The notes: generated from the letters alone by a model not told the origin. A DNA stretch of 64,000 bases from Emcibacter sp. (GCA_021741205.1 JAIOYI010000005.1:1-64000), one strand, 5' to 3'. Positions 47,764 to 57,084 are shown, counted from the first letter of the stretch. A program made the numbers and translations.

Positions 47764-47841
47764 GGCGGGTGTAGCTCAGTTGGTTAGAGCACCAGATTGT
47801 GATTCTGGGTGTCGCCGGTTCGATCCCGGTCACTCGCCCCA
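47764..47841 (+). tRNA. tRNA-His (GTG)
   Basis: Complete cloverleaf: acceptor GCGGGTG/CACTCGC, an encoded extra G at -1 (47764) facing C73, anticodon GTG at 47799-47801, T-loop TTCGATC, and encoded CCA at 47839-47841. The G at -1 is the identity element for HisRS. Confidence 0.97.
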
Positions 47842-47879
47842 CTTCCCTAAATGAACGAGCACAAGAGTTAAACCTTTCG

Positions 47880-48281
47880 TTACTCTGTACTTTGATTTTT
47901 TAAAGTGCTTTCGATATGCTGTAAAAGTTTGATAGAGGCCTCTCCTTCTCCTTTTAATTTATTGTTCAAGACCGTATCAAGACTGCCGAGAAAAAGCCTA
48001 TTGATGTTATTATTAACTTGTGTTTTTTGCTGTATTTCAAGATGTCTTTTAAACCAACCTGAAATTTCGGTGATAAGGGGCCAGCCAAATGTGCCAGCCT
48101 GGCTGTGAATACGGTGGCACAGATGAATGGCATCTATAATGCAACCAGATTCTATGTGTTGTTTTAAGGAATGAATGTCCTGTTTCAAAACATTCTCATA
48201 ACCCACACTCGCCTTATCAATGATGCTTTGTGCTCGAACAAGCATTTCTTTTTGTTTTAAGATAAATTCATTTTTGGACAT
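47880..48281 (-). CDS. Hpt phosphotransfer protein
   Basis: 133 residues, all helical. The motif LCHRIHSQAGTFGW resembles the Hpt signature (HxLKGSAGxxG), with H56 as the probable phosphorylated residue. Its ATG follows the response-regulator stop with no gap, so the two are coupled. Likely shuttles phosphate between the kinase and regulator encoded upstream, or on to a protein outside the window. Confidence 0.8.
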   Translation of the reverse strand: MSKNEFILKQKEMLVRAQSIIDKASVGYENVLKQDIHSLKQHIESGCIIDAIHLCHRIHSQAGTFGWPLITEISGWFKRHLEIQQKTQVNNNINRLFLGSLDTVLNNKLKGEGEASIKLLQHIESTLKNQSTE

Positions 48282-48824
48282 TTAAGGGGTTTCCTCGTCT
48301 ACATCATTCACCTTATTACTCGGTTCAAAAACAGGAGAATTGGTCTGACGTTTTTCATTATCTTTAGCGATCATTTTTATTCGGCGTCTTCTGTCGGGTC
48401 CAAAATAATGGTCTGTTATGACAAAATTTCTTGGATTGAATAAGGCATTATGTAGTTTTTCCATGATCTGGTCAGGGGAAATAGGTTTTGCTAAGATTTC
48501 GGTGACGCCAGCATCCCTTGCTTTAACAATGGACTGAAAACCCGTAAAGGCGGTGCAGAGAATAATGGGGATATATTGTATTTTATCATCTTGTGAATGG
48601 CGAATATACTGAGCCAGTGTTAAACCATTTTCCTCGCTCAACATATTATCAACAAAGACGCAGTGATATTTATAATTATTTAATTTGATGATCGCTTCTT
48701 CATTGGTTGTTACAAGCGTGACATGAGGCACGTCGAAAGCCTCTAGAATAGCTCGGATTATTTTTGCGATATAAATATCATTATCAACGATTAAGATATT
48801 TTTATTGTTAAATTTTTTTTTAAT
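48282..48824 (-). CDS. Response regulator (receiver) with apparent ATT start codon
   Basis: 180 residues if translation starts at ATT 48824-48822. No ATG, GTG or TTG lies upstream of 48731 in this frame, yet the frame encodes a complete receiver N-terminus (KNILIVDNDIYIAKIIRAIL) in that extra part. AAAGGAAG is placed 6 nt before the ATT. Starting at GTG 48731 would delete the first strand and the acidic pocket (D14, D16). Phosphoacceptor D59 in HCVFVDNML; switch Thr and Lys (CTAF, AKPIS) are present. After residue 150 follows a basic, then acidic tail of unknown role. No output domain. Lies between a NIT-type kinase and an Hpt gene. Confidence 0.78.
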   Translation of the reverse strand: MKKKFNNKNILIVDNDIYIAKIIRAILEAFDVPHVTLVTTNEEAIIKLNNYKYHCVFVDNMLSEENGLTLAQYIRHSQDDKIQYIPIILCTAFTGFQSIVKARDAGVTEILAKPISPDQIMEKLHNALFNPRNFVITDHYFGPDRRRRIKMIAKDNEKRQTNSPVFEPSNKVNDVDEETP

Positions 48825-48854
48825 TTATGGCTTCCTTTAGTCTTGGGCTGAAAC

Positions 48855-50804
48855 TTAACCATTAATATTAATATCCATACTCACACGTTCGACGGGGAAA
48901 TAAAGGGTTACTGTTGTGCCAGAACCTAAAGTACTTTCGATTTCAATTTTTCCGCCATGTTGTTCCACCAGTGAATTGGCAATGGGCAGGCCAAGGCCGA
49001 TACCATCATGGGTTCTGGCGTAACCTGTTTCCTTTTGGTTAAATATCTTAAATGATTCCTTTATCTCCTTTTCGTTCATGCCGATACCTGTATCCTTAAA
49101 CGAGATAATTAAGCCGCTATGAACGGAAAATGATGTATCAAGTGTAATTTTTCCTTTTTTCGGCGTGAATTTAAAGGCATTAGACAGCAAATGCATGAAA
49201 ACCTGTTCTATTTTTTTCTTATCGGCTCTGAACCATAGGTCTGCTTCAGGAAAACGATTGATCAGAGATATTTCTTTTGCATCATATTTTTTCGTTGTGT
49301 ACGCTATACTATGTTCAAGTATTTTGCGTAATGAAAATGTTTTTTCTTTTAAGGAAAAAACCTTGGTCTCAATCTGTGACATATTGAGAATTTCATTCAC
49401 TAGATCCAAAAGATGACGGCCAGAATCCTGAATATAATCAATATATTCAATATTTTCTTCGACTTTTTTTTCTTTGTTTAAGGCTAAAACTTCTGAAAAT
49501 CCTATTATAGCATTTAGAGGAGTTCTAAGTTCATGGCTCATATTGGCGATAAAATTACCTTTCGCAACATCTGCGGCTTCTGCATTTTTTCGGGCTTTGC
49601 GCAAACTTTCTTTTTGCCGGTAAAGGGTGATCAACATTTGGTTAAAATTTTTGCTGAGGTAGCCAATTTCATTGGGTTCATTCATATAAGGAATATTATC
49701 GATCATTGCTGATATTTTTTTATTTTCATGACTTAATTCGCGCATGATGGTTTCAATATCACGCAAGGGCCGTGATATGCTGAGTGCAATTTTGAGGGAG
49801 ACCATAACTGAAAAAAGAAGCAAAAAGAGTGATATTACAGAGACAATTATGATCTGATTTTTCTTTTCAGTATTATTATCTTGGGTTTGTTTGATAATGT
49901 CCGCAATCAATAATTTTTCTATATCGTTCATTATGTTGATTTTGGTGGATAATAAATTATACCATTCTACACCTGATATGGCATTTTTGAGCTCATTGAG
50001 TTTGCTTGCGGTAATGAATTGTTTTATTTCCTTAATTCTTATATTTTCTGAGCTATTTTGCATATCTTGTATTGCTTGACTATGGTTTGTGGAACTGGTC
50101 CCCATAAAAAGATCTCGGAATGTGTTGACCTTTGCAATTTGCAATAAAAAAATGTGATGTTGGATTTCACTAAAATTTTGATCAAAACCGCCTGATCCCA
50201 AAGCACGTTCAATACCAGTATTTTCTTTCCACAGTAAAAAATATTTATAGGATATGAGTGACCTACTTATTTGTGGCGTAGTGGCCCACCAATTTAAGTC
50301 ATCGATAATATTGATATAGCGGTCTATAATCCCTGAATAGGTTTGAAGGGCAGTCATTGCATCGGTTTGGGATATTGTTACTGCGAGGCGTATTTGATTT
50401 AATATTTCAATCTGTTCGGCGGCAATATTTTGGGTGGTGAAATGATTAATATTTTTAAAATCTGAATTGATATAGAGGTGATCTTTAATTTTTACTAAGG
50501 CGGCGATATTTTGATCTGTTTCTAATATTTTTTCTTTTAAAATTTTATCAAAGCATGCTTTATTTTCGGACAGTAAATATCCTGTAACAGCGCCTCTTTC
50601 CGCCTGAAGGGTATGAATGCTATGGCTTAAGATTGGTAAATAGCTAATATTTTCTTTAAGGATAGCGTTTTGCCTATATTCATTATAGCCTTTATAAATA
50701 TAACTTCCCCCTATAAGAAGGGTTCCCACCAAAAAAATGGTGATAAGTAAAAATAGCCTGTTCTTTATGGTAAGTGATTTCAACATATTGACATGGTAAC
50801 TCAT
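48855..50804 (-). CDS. Membrane histidine kinase with NIT-like (nitrate/nitrite) sensor
   Basis: 649 residues. TM1 about 16-37, periplasmic helical sensor 40-315, TM2 317-341, HAMP 342-396, HisKA with H424 in [17 protein letters not shown], HATPase_c to the end. The sensor carries the NIT-domain marks LQAERGAVTGYLLSE (67-81) and WKENTGIERALGSGGFDQ (192-209). NIT domains respond to nitrate or nitrite in characterised proteins. Followed by a receiver and an Hpt gene in one operon. The glnBA operon nearby makes a nitrogen-related signal attractive, but this is inference. Confidence 0.88.
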   Translation of the reverse strand: MSYHVNMLKSLTIKNRLFLLITIFLVGTLLIGGSYIYKGYNEYRQNAILKENISYLPILSHSIHTLQAERGAVTGYLLSENKACFDKILKEKILETDQNIAALVKIKDHLYINSDFKNINHFTTQNIAAEQIEILNQIRLAVTISQTDAMTALQTYSGIIDRYINIIDDLNWWATTPQISRSLISYKYFLLWKENTGIERALGSGGFDQNFSEIQHHIFLLQIAKVNTFRDLFMGTSSTNHSQAIQDMQNSSENIRIKEIKQFITASKLNELKNAISGVEWYNLLSTKINIMNDIEKLLIADIIKQTQDNNTEKKNQIIIVSVISLFLLLFSVMVSLKIALSISRPLRDIETIMRELSHENKKISAMIDNIPYMNEPNEIGYLSKNFNQMLITLYRQKESLRKARKNAEAADVAKGNFIANMSHELRTPLNAIIGFSEVLALNKEKKVEENIEYIDYIQDSGRHLLDLVNEILNMSQIETKVFSLKEKTFSLRKILEHSIAYTTKKYDAKEISLINRFPEADLWFRADKKKIEQVFMHLLSNAFKFTPKKGKITLDTSFSVHSGLIISFKDTGIGMNEKEIKESFKIFNQKETGYARTHDGIGLGLPIANSLVEQHGGKIEIESTLGSGTTVTLYFPVERVSMDINING

Positions 50805-50875
50805 CTAATCGCACGGTATTTTAAAAAATTTAGGGTAATATTTAGGAGATATAGTATTATTTCTTTAAATATTCT

Positions 50876-51307
50876 TTAAATTTTAAGCTTCGAATATAAT
50901 GTATCTGCTGCAATTTCGACATCTTTAATGATTTTAATGCCGTCTTTTGTGACTTCATTAAAAAAGCAATTACGCCGACCTGTGTGACAGGCCACACCCA
51001 TTTGATCCACTATCAGAAGGATTGTGTCCTTATCACAATCATAACGGAAGTGAACAAGCCGTTGTATTTGACCAGATGTTTCCCCCTTGCGCCAGAGCGC
51101 TTTTCTTGACCTTGACCAATAACAAACATGACCTGTGGTCAGAGTTTCCTGAATAGAATCTGCATTCATCCAAGCCATCATTAAAATCTCGCCTGTGTTT
51201 TCCTGTTGGGCAATAGCAGGAATAAGACCCTGATCTGAAAATTTCAGCGTATCTAAGACAACTTTGATGTTTTTCTCAGCAATAGGGGTGAAGGACTTGT
51301 TTTTCAT
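50876..51307 (-). CDS. hisI: Phosphoribosyl-AMP cyclohydrolase
   Basis: 143 residues from ATG 51307, with GAGAAG upstream; longer frames to 51403 add a non-conserved leader. The zinc-binding and catalytic parts are seen: ILMMAWMNADSIQETL, YWSRSRKALWRKGETSG, DCDKDTILLIVDQMGVACHTGRRNCFF. Third step of histidine synthesis (PR-AMP ring opening). The HisE pyrophosphohydrolase domain is not fused. Divergent from zur. Confidence 0.95.
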   Translation of the reverse strand: MKNKSFTPIAEKNIKVVLDTLKFSDQGLIPAIAQQENTGEILMMAWMNADSIQETLTTGHVCYWSRSRKALWRKGETSGQIQRLVHFRYDCDKDTILLIVDQMGVACHTGRRNCFFNEVTKDGIKIIKDVEIAADTLYSKLKI

Positions 51308-51368
51308 GGGCTTCTCACGTATCGGAGCTTGTAAATTTGTTAAATTCAGGCCAATATCATGACCAGAG

Positions 51369-51386
51369 GATAAGTTATAACATATC
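51369..51386. promoter_or_regulatory. Candidate Zur box
   Basis: GATAAGTTATAACATATC: an 18-bp palindrome with one mismatched pair around GTTATAAC, located 19 nt before the zur ATG and between zur and hisI. Similar GTTATAAC-centred sites bind Zur in alphaproteobacteria. Confidence 0.65.
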
Positions 51387-51405
51387 ACGAAAAAGAAAAA
51401 CAAGA

Positions 51406-51876
51406 ATGTCTAACCATAATCATGATAAATGTATTGAAGCGGCCTTAATCGAGGCCACGAATATATGTGTAGCACGCAATACACGCTTTACACCGCTCAG
51501 AAAAAAAGTTCTTGAACTGGTGTGGAGCGGGCATAATCCCGTTACGGCATATGAACTACTTGATATGTTGAGTGATGCAGGTCGAAAAAGGGTTGCCCCC
51601 CCGACAATTTATCGGGCGCTTGATTTTCTCATTGAGGAAGGATTTGTTCATCGTTTGGAATCCTTAAATGCTTTTATCGGCTGCCCTGATCCTGCGCATA
51701 AACATCATGGCCATTTTTTGATTTGCCGAAAATGTCGAACGGTGACAGAAGTCAAGGATGATGCCTTACAGAAAAACATAACAAGAGCAGCCAATGATTT
51801 AGGCTATAGTTGCGAAAATAATATGCTTGAAATCATGGGGTTATGCCATAATTGTAAGAAACATAGTAATTCATGA
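51406..51876 (+). CDS. zur: Zinc uptake regulator Zur (Fur family)
   Basis: 156 residues from ATG 51406. Winged helix with FTPLRKKVLELVWSGHNPVTAYELLDML and APPTIYRALDFLIEEGFVHRLES; metal sites in HKHHGHFLICRKC and the C-terminal CHNCKKH. Under zinc sufficiency it represses uptake genes. Placed directly before znuC-znuB, which supports Zur over Fur. Confidence 0.93.
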   Translation: MSNHNHDKCIEAALIEATNICVARNTRFTPLRKKVLELVWSGHNPVTAYELLDMLSDAGRKRVAPPTIYRALDFLIEEGFVHRLESLNAFIGCPDPAHKHHGHFLICRKCRTVTEVKDDALQKNITRAANDLGYSCENNMLEIMGLCHNCKKHSNS

Positions 51877-51930
51877 TTATTCTATACGATATTACTCTGT
51901 ACGAGATTATTTTGTGCGAGGTCAATTTAT

Positions 51931-52704
51931 ATGACAGATGATGTCTTACCACTACTTGATCTTGAGGCTATTTCCTTGTCGTTTTCGGGACGGGTTATTC
52001 TCGAAAATATCAGTTTTTCTGTCAGACGAGGTGAAATTGTGACCCTTATCGGTCCCAATGGCGCAGGAAAAAGCACGATTATGAAAATAGCCCTTGGGCT
52101 TATTGAGCCAGACCTGGGCCATGTACGTCGTGCTGCTGGAATATCTATTGGATATATGCCGCAAAAAGTCACGATAGAGGACATTTTGCCGCTTAACGTG
52201 TTTGATTTTCTTATGCTCAGAATTGGAACAACAGCAGAAAAAGTTAATGAGGTTATGGAACTTGTTCGTATTTCCCATGTATCAAAAACACCCGTTCAAA
52301 GAATTTCAGGCGGCGAAATGCAGCGGGTTCTTATGGGGCGCGCTCTGCTTGGAGATCCTGATTTGATCGTATTGGACGAGCCAGTACAGGGTGTGGATTT
52401 CAATGGCCAGGAAGAACTTTATCATCTTATTGATTATATCAGGCATGAAAAAAACTGTGGCGTTTTAATGATTTCCCATGATTTGCATCTGGTGATGGCG
52501 GGAACAGATAAGGTGATTTGCCTTAATCGTCATATTTGTTGCAGTGGCGCACCCGAAAACATCAAGGATCATCCAGAATATCATGCTCTGCTTGGGCAAA
52601 AGATAGAGGGTATAACCCTATATACCCATCACCATGACCATCATCATGACAGCCATGGATATGTCGTCGACGGCGATCACAAGAAAGACTGCAAGCATGA
52701 TTGA
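51931..52704 (+). CDS. znuC: Zinc ABC transporter ATP-binding protein ZnuC
   Basis: 257 residues. Walker A GPNGAGKST, Q-loop MPQKVT, signature ISGGEMQR, Walker B LIVLDEPVQGVD and switch His in MISHDLH. The tail is rich in His/Asp (THHHDHHHDSHGY), which could bind zinc. Partner of ZnuB; the binding protein ZnuA is not in the window. Confidence 0.95.
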   Translation: MTDDVLPLLDLEAISLSFSGRVILENISFSVRRGEIVTLIGPNGAGKSTIMKIALGLIEPDLGHVRRAAGISIGYMPQKVTIEDILPLNVFDFLMLRIGTTAEKVNEVMELVRISHVSKTPVQRISGGEMQRVLMGRALLGDPDLIVLDEPVQGVDFNGQEELYHLIDYIRHEKNCGVLMISHDLHLVMAGTDKVICLNRHICCSGAPENIKDHPEYHALLGQKIEGITLYTHHHDHHHDSHGYVVDGDHKKDCKHD

Positions 52705-53491
52705 TGACTTTATCCTAAAAGCAATGGGGGCTGGAATTCTTGTGGCCATAGCTGCGGGACCATTGGGTTGCTTTATGATATGGCGTAGAATGGCGTATTT
52801 TGGTGACACGATCTCTCATTCTGCCTTGATGGGGGTGGGGCTAGGTCTTGCCTTGGGAACCGCAAACCCTTGGGTCATTGTGATGACATGTGTGTTTATA
52901 TCGGCCATATTACTTTTGCTTGAAAGGGGACGCAAATTTTCCACAGATACCCTACTTGGCATATTGGCTCATAGCGCACTTTCTTTTGGGTTAATCATTA
53001 TTGCCCTACAGGAATCATTGCGTCAGGATATGATGTTCTTTCTGATCGGGGATATATTGACCATCACAACGGATGACACCTTGGGCATTGCTTTTATGAC
53101 CATCACAGCCCTAGCGGGGCTGGCATATATTTGGAAATCCTTGCTTTGTATCACGGTACACGAAGACTTAGCCCAAGTCGAAGGGGTTAATATTTTAAGG
53201 ACGAAGATCATCTATATGATACTCATCGCCCTTCTCGTGGCTTTCTCCATGAAGGTTATCGGAGCATTACTGATTACATCTCTTATGATTATCCCCGCCG
53301 CCGCCGCCCGCAATATTTCCACATCTCCCTTTCAGATGGCGATTTATTCAATGTTGCTTGGCAGCATCTCGGTTGTCATGGGAATTCTGATGTCCGCTCA
53401 TTTGGATATTCCAGCGGGGCCTGCTGTTGTGCTGTCTGCACTGATATTATTTCTCGTTGGCTGGGCTTTGCCTAACCGAATTAGGGTTTAA
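52697..53491 (+). CDS. znuB: Zinc ABC transporter permease ZnuB
   Basis: 264 residues from ATG 52697, overlapping the znuC stop by 8 nt; a longer start inside znuC is rejected. About eight membrane helices; GPLGCFMIWRRMAYFGDTISHSALMGVGLG is the ZnuB start and LLITSLMIIPAAAARNIS the conserved late motif. Its stop overlaps the stop of the convergent metC by 4 nt (TTAA). Confidence 0.95.
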   Translation: MIDDFILKAMGAGILVAIAAGPLGCFMIWRRMAYFGDTISHSALMGVGLGLALGTANPWVIVMTCVFISAILLLLERGRKFSTDTLLGILAHSALSFGLIIIALQESLRQDMMFFLIGDILTITTDDTLGIAFMTITALAGLAYIWKSLLCITVHEDLAQVEGVNILRTKIIYMILIALLVAFSMKVIGALLITSLMIIPAAAARNISTSPFQMAIYSMLLGSISVVMGILMSAHLDIPAGPAVVLSALILFLVGWALPNRIRV

Positions 53492-54660
53492 AGATTGTCG
53501 TTAAATCTTTGGAAAGCGCGGTCAAGATCAGCGATGAGGTCTTCGGGGTCTTCAAGTCCCACATGCAGCCTGATAAGAGGGCCTTTATAATTCCATTCTG
53601 TTGTGGTACGGTAATTTTTAATGCCGTAATAGGTGAGAATAAGGCTTTCATACCCACCCCAGCTAAAGCCCATCTTGAAATGGCTCATGCCTTCCATCAT
53701 GGCGGTGGTGGCGGTCTCATGACCCTCTTTTAAAACAAAGGAGAATAACCCGTTTGATCCGGTGAAGTCCCGCTTCCATATTTCATGACCGGGGCAAGTT
53801 TTTAAAGCGGGGTGGCGGACGTGATCGACTTCGGGTCTTGTCTCTAACCACTGGGCAATTTTTAAAGCATTTTTTTCATGCTGTTTCAGGCGCACTTTAA
53901 GGGTGCGAATACCCCGCAGAGCAAGATAGGCATCATCTGGTGCCATGGCGTAGCCCATTTGATAAGACATATCACACAGTTCATTATAATATTCTTTGCG
54001 GGTTGAGACGCTGCCCATCATGGCATCCGAATGACCAACAATATATTTGGTACCCGCATGAATGGAAAAATCAACCCCATGATCAAAGGGTTTAAAATGC
54101 AGTGGCGTGCCCCAAGTGTTATCCATCATCACAAGCACACCCCGTTCATGGGCTGACACGGCAATGGCGGGGATATCCTGAATTTCCATGGTAACGGAAC
54201 AGGGGGATTCAACAAAAATAATGCGGGTATTTTCCTGAATAAGATTTTTAATATTAGCTCCAATTAGGGGGTCGTAAAATGTGACCTGAACACCCATTTT
54301 TTTTAGTATTTTATGGGCGAAACTTCTGGTGGGCTCATAAACGCCGTCCGCTATTAAAATATGATCGCCCGTTTTGACAAAGGATAATATGGCACCACTG
54401 ATTGCGGCAAGTCCAGAAGGGTATAAAAAGCATCCGTCCGCCCCTTCGAGGGCACACATAGCGTCTGATAAGGCATAGGTGGTGGGGTTACCTCGTCTGC
54501 CATAGGACAATGTACCCTTATGGCGGTTTGCGGTTGCATTTTTCATGTCCCGCACTGTGTCAAAGGTCAAGGTAGAGGCATGATAAACAGGCGTATTTAT
54601 AGCACCGTGCGTATAGCGTTTATCCCGTCCTATGCTCGCAATTTTTGTGTCTTCTTTCAT
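53488..54660 (-). CDS. metC: Cystathionine beta-lyase
   Basis: 390 residues, PLP-dependent Cys/Met metabolism family. The lysine that binds PLP is in FSIHAGTKYIVGHSD; also SYGRRGNPTTYALSDAM and YPSGLAAISGA. Splits cystathionine to homocysteine, pyruvate and ammonia. Last gene of the sulfur operon, 4 nt after sseA. Related cystathionine gamma-lyases cannot be fully excluded. Confidence 0.9.
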   Translation of the reverse strand: MKEDTKIASIGRDKRYTHGAINTPVYHASTLTFDTVRDMKNATANRHKGTLSYGRRGNPTTYALSDAMCALEGADGCFLYPSGLAAISGAILSFVKTGDHILIADGVYEPTRSFAHKILKKMGVQVTFYDPLIGANIKNLIQENTRIIFVESPCSVTMEIQDIPAIAVSAHERGVLVMMDNTWGTPLHFKPFDHGVDFSIHAGTKYIVGHSDAMMGSVSTRKEYYNELCDMSYQMGYAMAPDDAYLALRGIRTLKVRLKQHEKNALKIAQWLETRPEVDHVRHPALKTCPGHEIWKRDFTGSNGLFSFVLKEGHETATTAMMEGMSHFKMGFSWGGYESLILTYYGIKNYRTTTEWNYKGPLIRLHVGLEDPEDLIADLDRAFQRFNDNL

Positions 54661-54664
54661 GGAA

Positions 54665-55513
54665 TTATGTGCTCACAGGGGTATCGGGATGGCTGCCCCA
54701 TTCCGTCCAAGAACCATCATAAAGGGCATTTTCCCGATGGCCGATAAGATGAAGCCCGAGCAAAAGAACCGCCGCTGTAATTCCCGACCCGCAGCTGGTC
54801 ACAATGGGTTTTTTAAGATCAACACCAGCCTGCTCAAAAATATGGCGAATTTCTTCAGGTGATTTAAAGGTGCCGTTATTTTCATTCAAAAGGTCTTTGA
54901 AAAAGACATTGCAGCTTCCAGGGATTGCACCACTTTTAAGATCCGCACGGGGTTCAGGCTCAAGACCTAAAAAACGCCCAGACGGTCGGGCATCAATGAC
55001 TTGCTCTCGGCCTGTTGCAAGATTTTCCAGCATATGATCAATATCACGTATCCGCATTGTGTTATAGCGGGCGGTAAAATGGCGCATGCGGGGAATGGGA
55101 GGAATATCTTCGATGGGTCTGCGTTCTGTTTTCCATTTATGAAAGCCGCCGTCCAATATGGCAACATCCCATAGGCCAAAAGCTTTGAGCATGAACCAAA
55201 CACGGGCTGCACTTCTGACGTCACTATTGTCATAAACAATAACCCGATTGCCATCCCCGATGCCAAGTTTTCGCATTCGGCTCGACATTTTTTCAGCACT
55301 GGGCATCATATGGGGCAGAGGGTTATCCAAATCGCATATCTCATCGATATCAAAAAATACCGCCCCCGGAATATGAGATTCTTTATACTCATGATAGGCA
55401 TGGCGTTCTTGTGAGGGCATATGCCAACTGGCATCGACAATTCTGATATCAGGCGCCAAAAGATGTTCATTCAACCATTCAGTAGAGACGAGAGCGGGGG
55501 TATTATCAGACAT
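54665..55513 (-). CDS. sseA: 3-mercaptopyruvate sulfurtransferase
   Basis: 282 residues with two rhodanese domains. The catalytic loop in the second domain is CGSGITA (in VTSCGSGITAAVLLLGLHL), typical of mercaptopyruvate enzymes rather than thiosulfate ones. The first domain shows VDASWHMPSQERHAYHEY. Transfers sulfur from mercaptopyruvate to thiol acceptors. Between cysteine synthase and cystathionine beta-lyase genes. Confidence 0.93.
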   Translation of the reverse strand: MSDNTPALVSTEWLNEHLLAPDIRIVDASWHMPSQERHAYHEYKESHIPGAVFFDIDEICDLDNPLPHMMPSAEKMSSRMRKLGIGDGNRVIVYDNSDVRSAARVWFMLKAFGLWDVAILDGGFHKWKTERRPIEDIPPIPRMRHFTARYNTMRIRDIDHMLENLATGREQVIDARPSGRFLGLEPEPRADLKSGAIPGSCNVFFKDLLNENNGTFKSPEEIRHIFEQAGVDLKKPIVTSCGSGITAAVLLLGLHLIGHRENALYDGSWTEWGSHPDTPVST

Positions 55514-55555
55514 AGGCGTTCCTTAAAATAATAATATGGAATGATATTGAGTATA

Positions 55556-56557
55556 TTACAACCAATCAGGATAGGGTAGCCCCTGTTTCTTTAAAAATTC
55601 TGGATTGTATAATTTGCTCATATAGCGGGTGCCATAATCGCAAAGAAGTGTGACAATGGTATGACCAGGCCCCATGTCATGGGCAAGACGGATGGCGGCG
55701 GCCACATTAATGCCCGATGATCCACCAAGACATAGCCCCTCATGTTTCAATAAATCATATATCACGGTTAAGGCTTCGTCGTCTGGTATCTGATAAGCAT
55801 CATCAATAATGACGTTTTTCAGATTTTCCGTAATACGGCCTTGCCCGATCCCCTCGGTGATGGACGAGCCTTCGGACTTTAATGTGCCATATTTATAATA
55901 ATGATAAAGAGCTGCCCCCATAGGATCGGCAAGGACAATTTTTATATCTTTGTTGTGTTTCTTTAGGGCCATTGACACGCCGCCTAAGGTGCCACCGCTT
56001 CCGACCGCACAGGTAAAGGCATCAATCTTACCGTCTGTTTGTCGCCATATTTCGGGACCTGTGGTTTCAAGATGGGCACGGCGATTGGCGATATTATCAA
56101 ATTGATTTGCCCAGATGGCACCATTTGGTTCGGATGCGGCAATCTCGTCTGCAAGTCGGCCAGAGTAGCGCACATAATTATCGGGATTACTGTAAGGTTT
56201 TGCAGGAACAAGGCGCAGATCACAACCGCAAAGTCTTAACATGTCCTTTTTTTCCTGTGACTGGGTTTCGGGCATAACGATGATGGTTCTGTAGCCCAAG
56301 GCATTGGCCACAAGCCCAAGGCCAATACCTGTATTGCCTGCTGTACCCTCAACAATAACACCGCCCGGTTTAAGCAGGCCTTTTTCTTCTGCGTCACGAA
56401 TAATATAAAGGGCGGCACGATCCTTTACCGAACCGCCAGGGTTTAAAAATTCTGCTTTTCCTAAGATGGTGCAACCTGTGTCCTGTGAAGCTTTTTCAAG
56501 CTTAATCAGGGGCGTGTTACCGATGGCCCCCACAAAACCATTTTTAATATCCATCAA
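55556..56557 (-). CDS. cysK: Cysteine synthase A-type PLP enzyme
   Basis: 333 residues. PLP lysine in NPGGSVKDRAALYII, TAGNTGIGLGLVANALGYR (substrate loop), and the phosphate loop GSGGTLGG. Makes cysteine from O-acetylserine and sulfide. The sequence is of the longer alphaproteobacterial type, and use of another acceptor (as in cystathionine beta-synthase) cannot be excluded. Second gene of the operon. Confidence 0.88.
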   Translation of the reverse strand: MMDIKNGFVGAIGNTPLIKLEKASQDTGCTILGKAEFLNPGGSVKDRAALYIIRDAEEKGLLKPGGVIVEGTAGNTGIGLGLVANALGYRTIIVMPETQSQEKKDMLRLCGCDLRLVPAKPYSNPDNYVRYSGRLADEIAASEPNGAIWANQFDNIANRRAHLETTGPEIWRQTDGKIDAFTCAVGSGGTLGGVSMALKKHNKDIKIVLADPMGAALYHYYKYGTLKSEGSSITEGIGQGRITENLKNVIIDDAYQIPDDEALTVIYDLLKHEGLCLGGSSGINVAAAIRLAHDMGPGHTIVTLLCDYGTRYMSKLYNPEFLKKQGLPYPDWL

Positions 56558-56612
56558 TAATCCCTGAGCCTCATATTATTCATTTTCAGGTTTAAATATA
56601 GTCAGAGTGAAC

Positions 56613-56921
56613 TCAGGAAGCAAGTTTGGTGCTTAACTTTTGGAACAAAATTTCTTCACGAACCTCATAAACAGAAACATGGGAAGATAATTTATGAAAA
56701 ATAATTTCTTGTTCTTTTGGGCTTAATCCCGTGACGTGAATATCAATATCCATGCTATTGTCCTGAAATATAGATTTTGTATATTTTCTGACCTTCACTT
56801 TATGGGGCGTAATATTACGTAGGGCAAAAAGTTCAAGCACACGCGGCAAGGCGCCGGGGTGGTCATCGGTTGTGATAAAATAATGAACGGTTGTGGCTGA
56901 TAATGCTGTTGGCGTGGACAT
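56613..56921 (-). CDS. Small ACT-domain protein
   Basis: 102 residues from ATG 56921, with GAGGAG upstream; an in-frame start at 56957 is less likely. A single ACT-like fold: VHYFITTDDHPGALPRVLELFALRNITPHKVKVRKY. ACT domains bind amino acids to regulate enzymes. As the first gene of the cysteine/methionine operon it may sense an amino acid of that pathway, possibly acting on the enzymes encoded next to it. Confidence 0.8.
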   Translation of the reverse strand: MSTPTALSATTVHYFITTDDHPGALPRVLELFALRNITPHKVKVRKYTKSIFQDNSMDIDIHVTGLSPKEQEIIFHKLSSHVSVYEVREEILFQKLSTKLAS

Positions 56922-57084
56922 GTCACGCGCTCCTCTTTTACAAATGTGATGTATCAAAATTGGGAATTGTCATAAGACAATATTCATCCGACCCTATCCT
57001 AGGATCGGGGTGGTAATTCGATACATTCGCTTTCGTAATGAGGTAATATGTTTCATAATTTTGATGTTTACGCCCAAAGAATTA

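Noticed and set aside
48840-48870. Cluster of TTAA motifs at the end of the NIT-kinase gene as a CtrA site
   Set aside because: Spacings are 3, 2 and 9 nt, not the required 7, and the position is inside a coding end.
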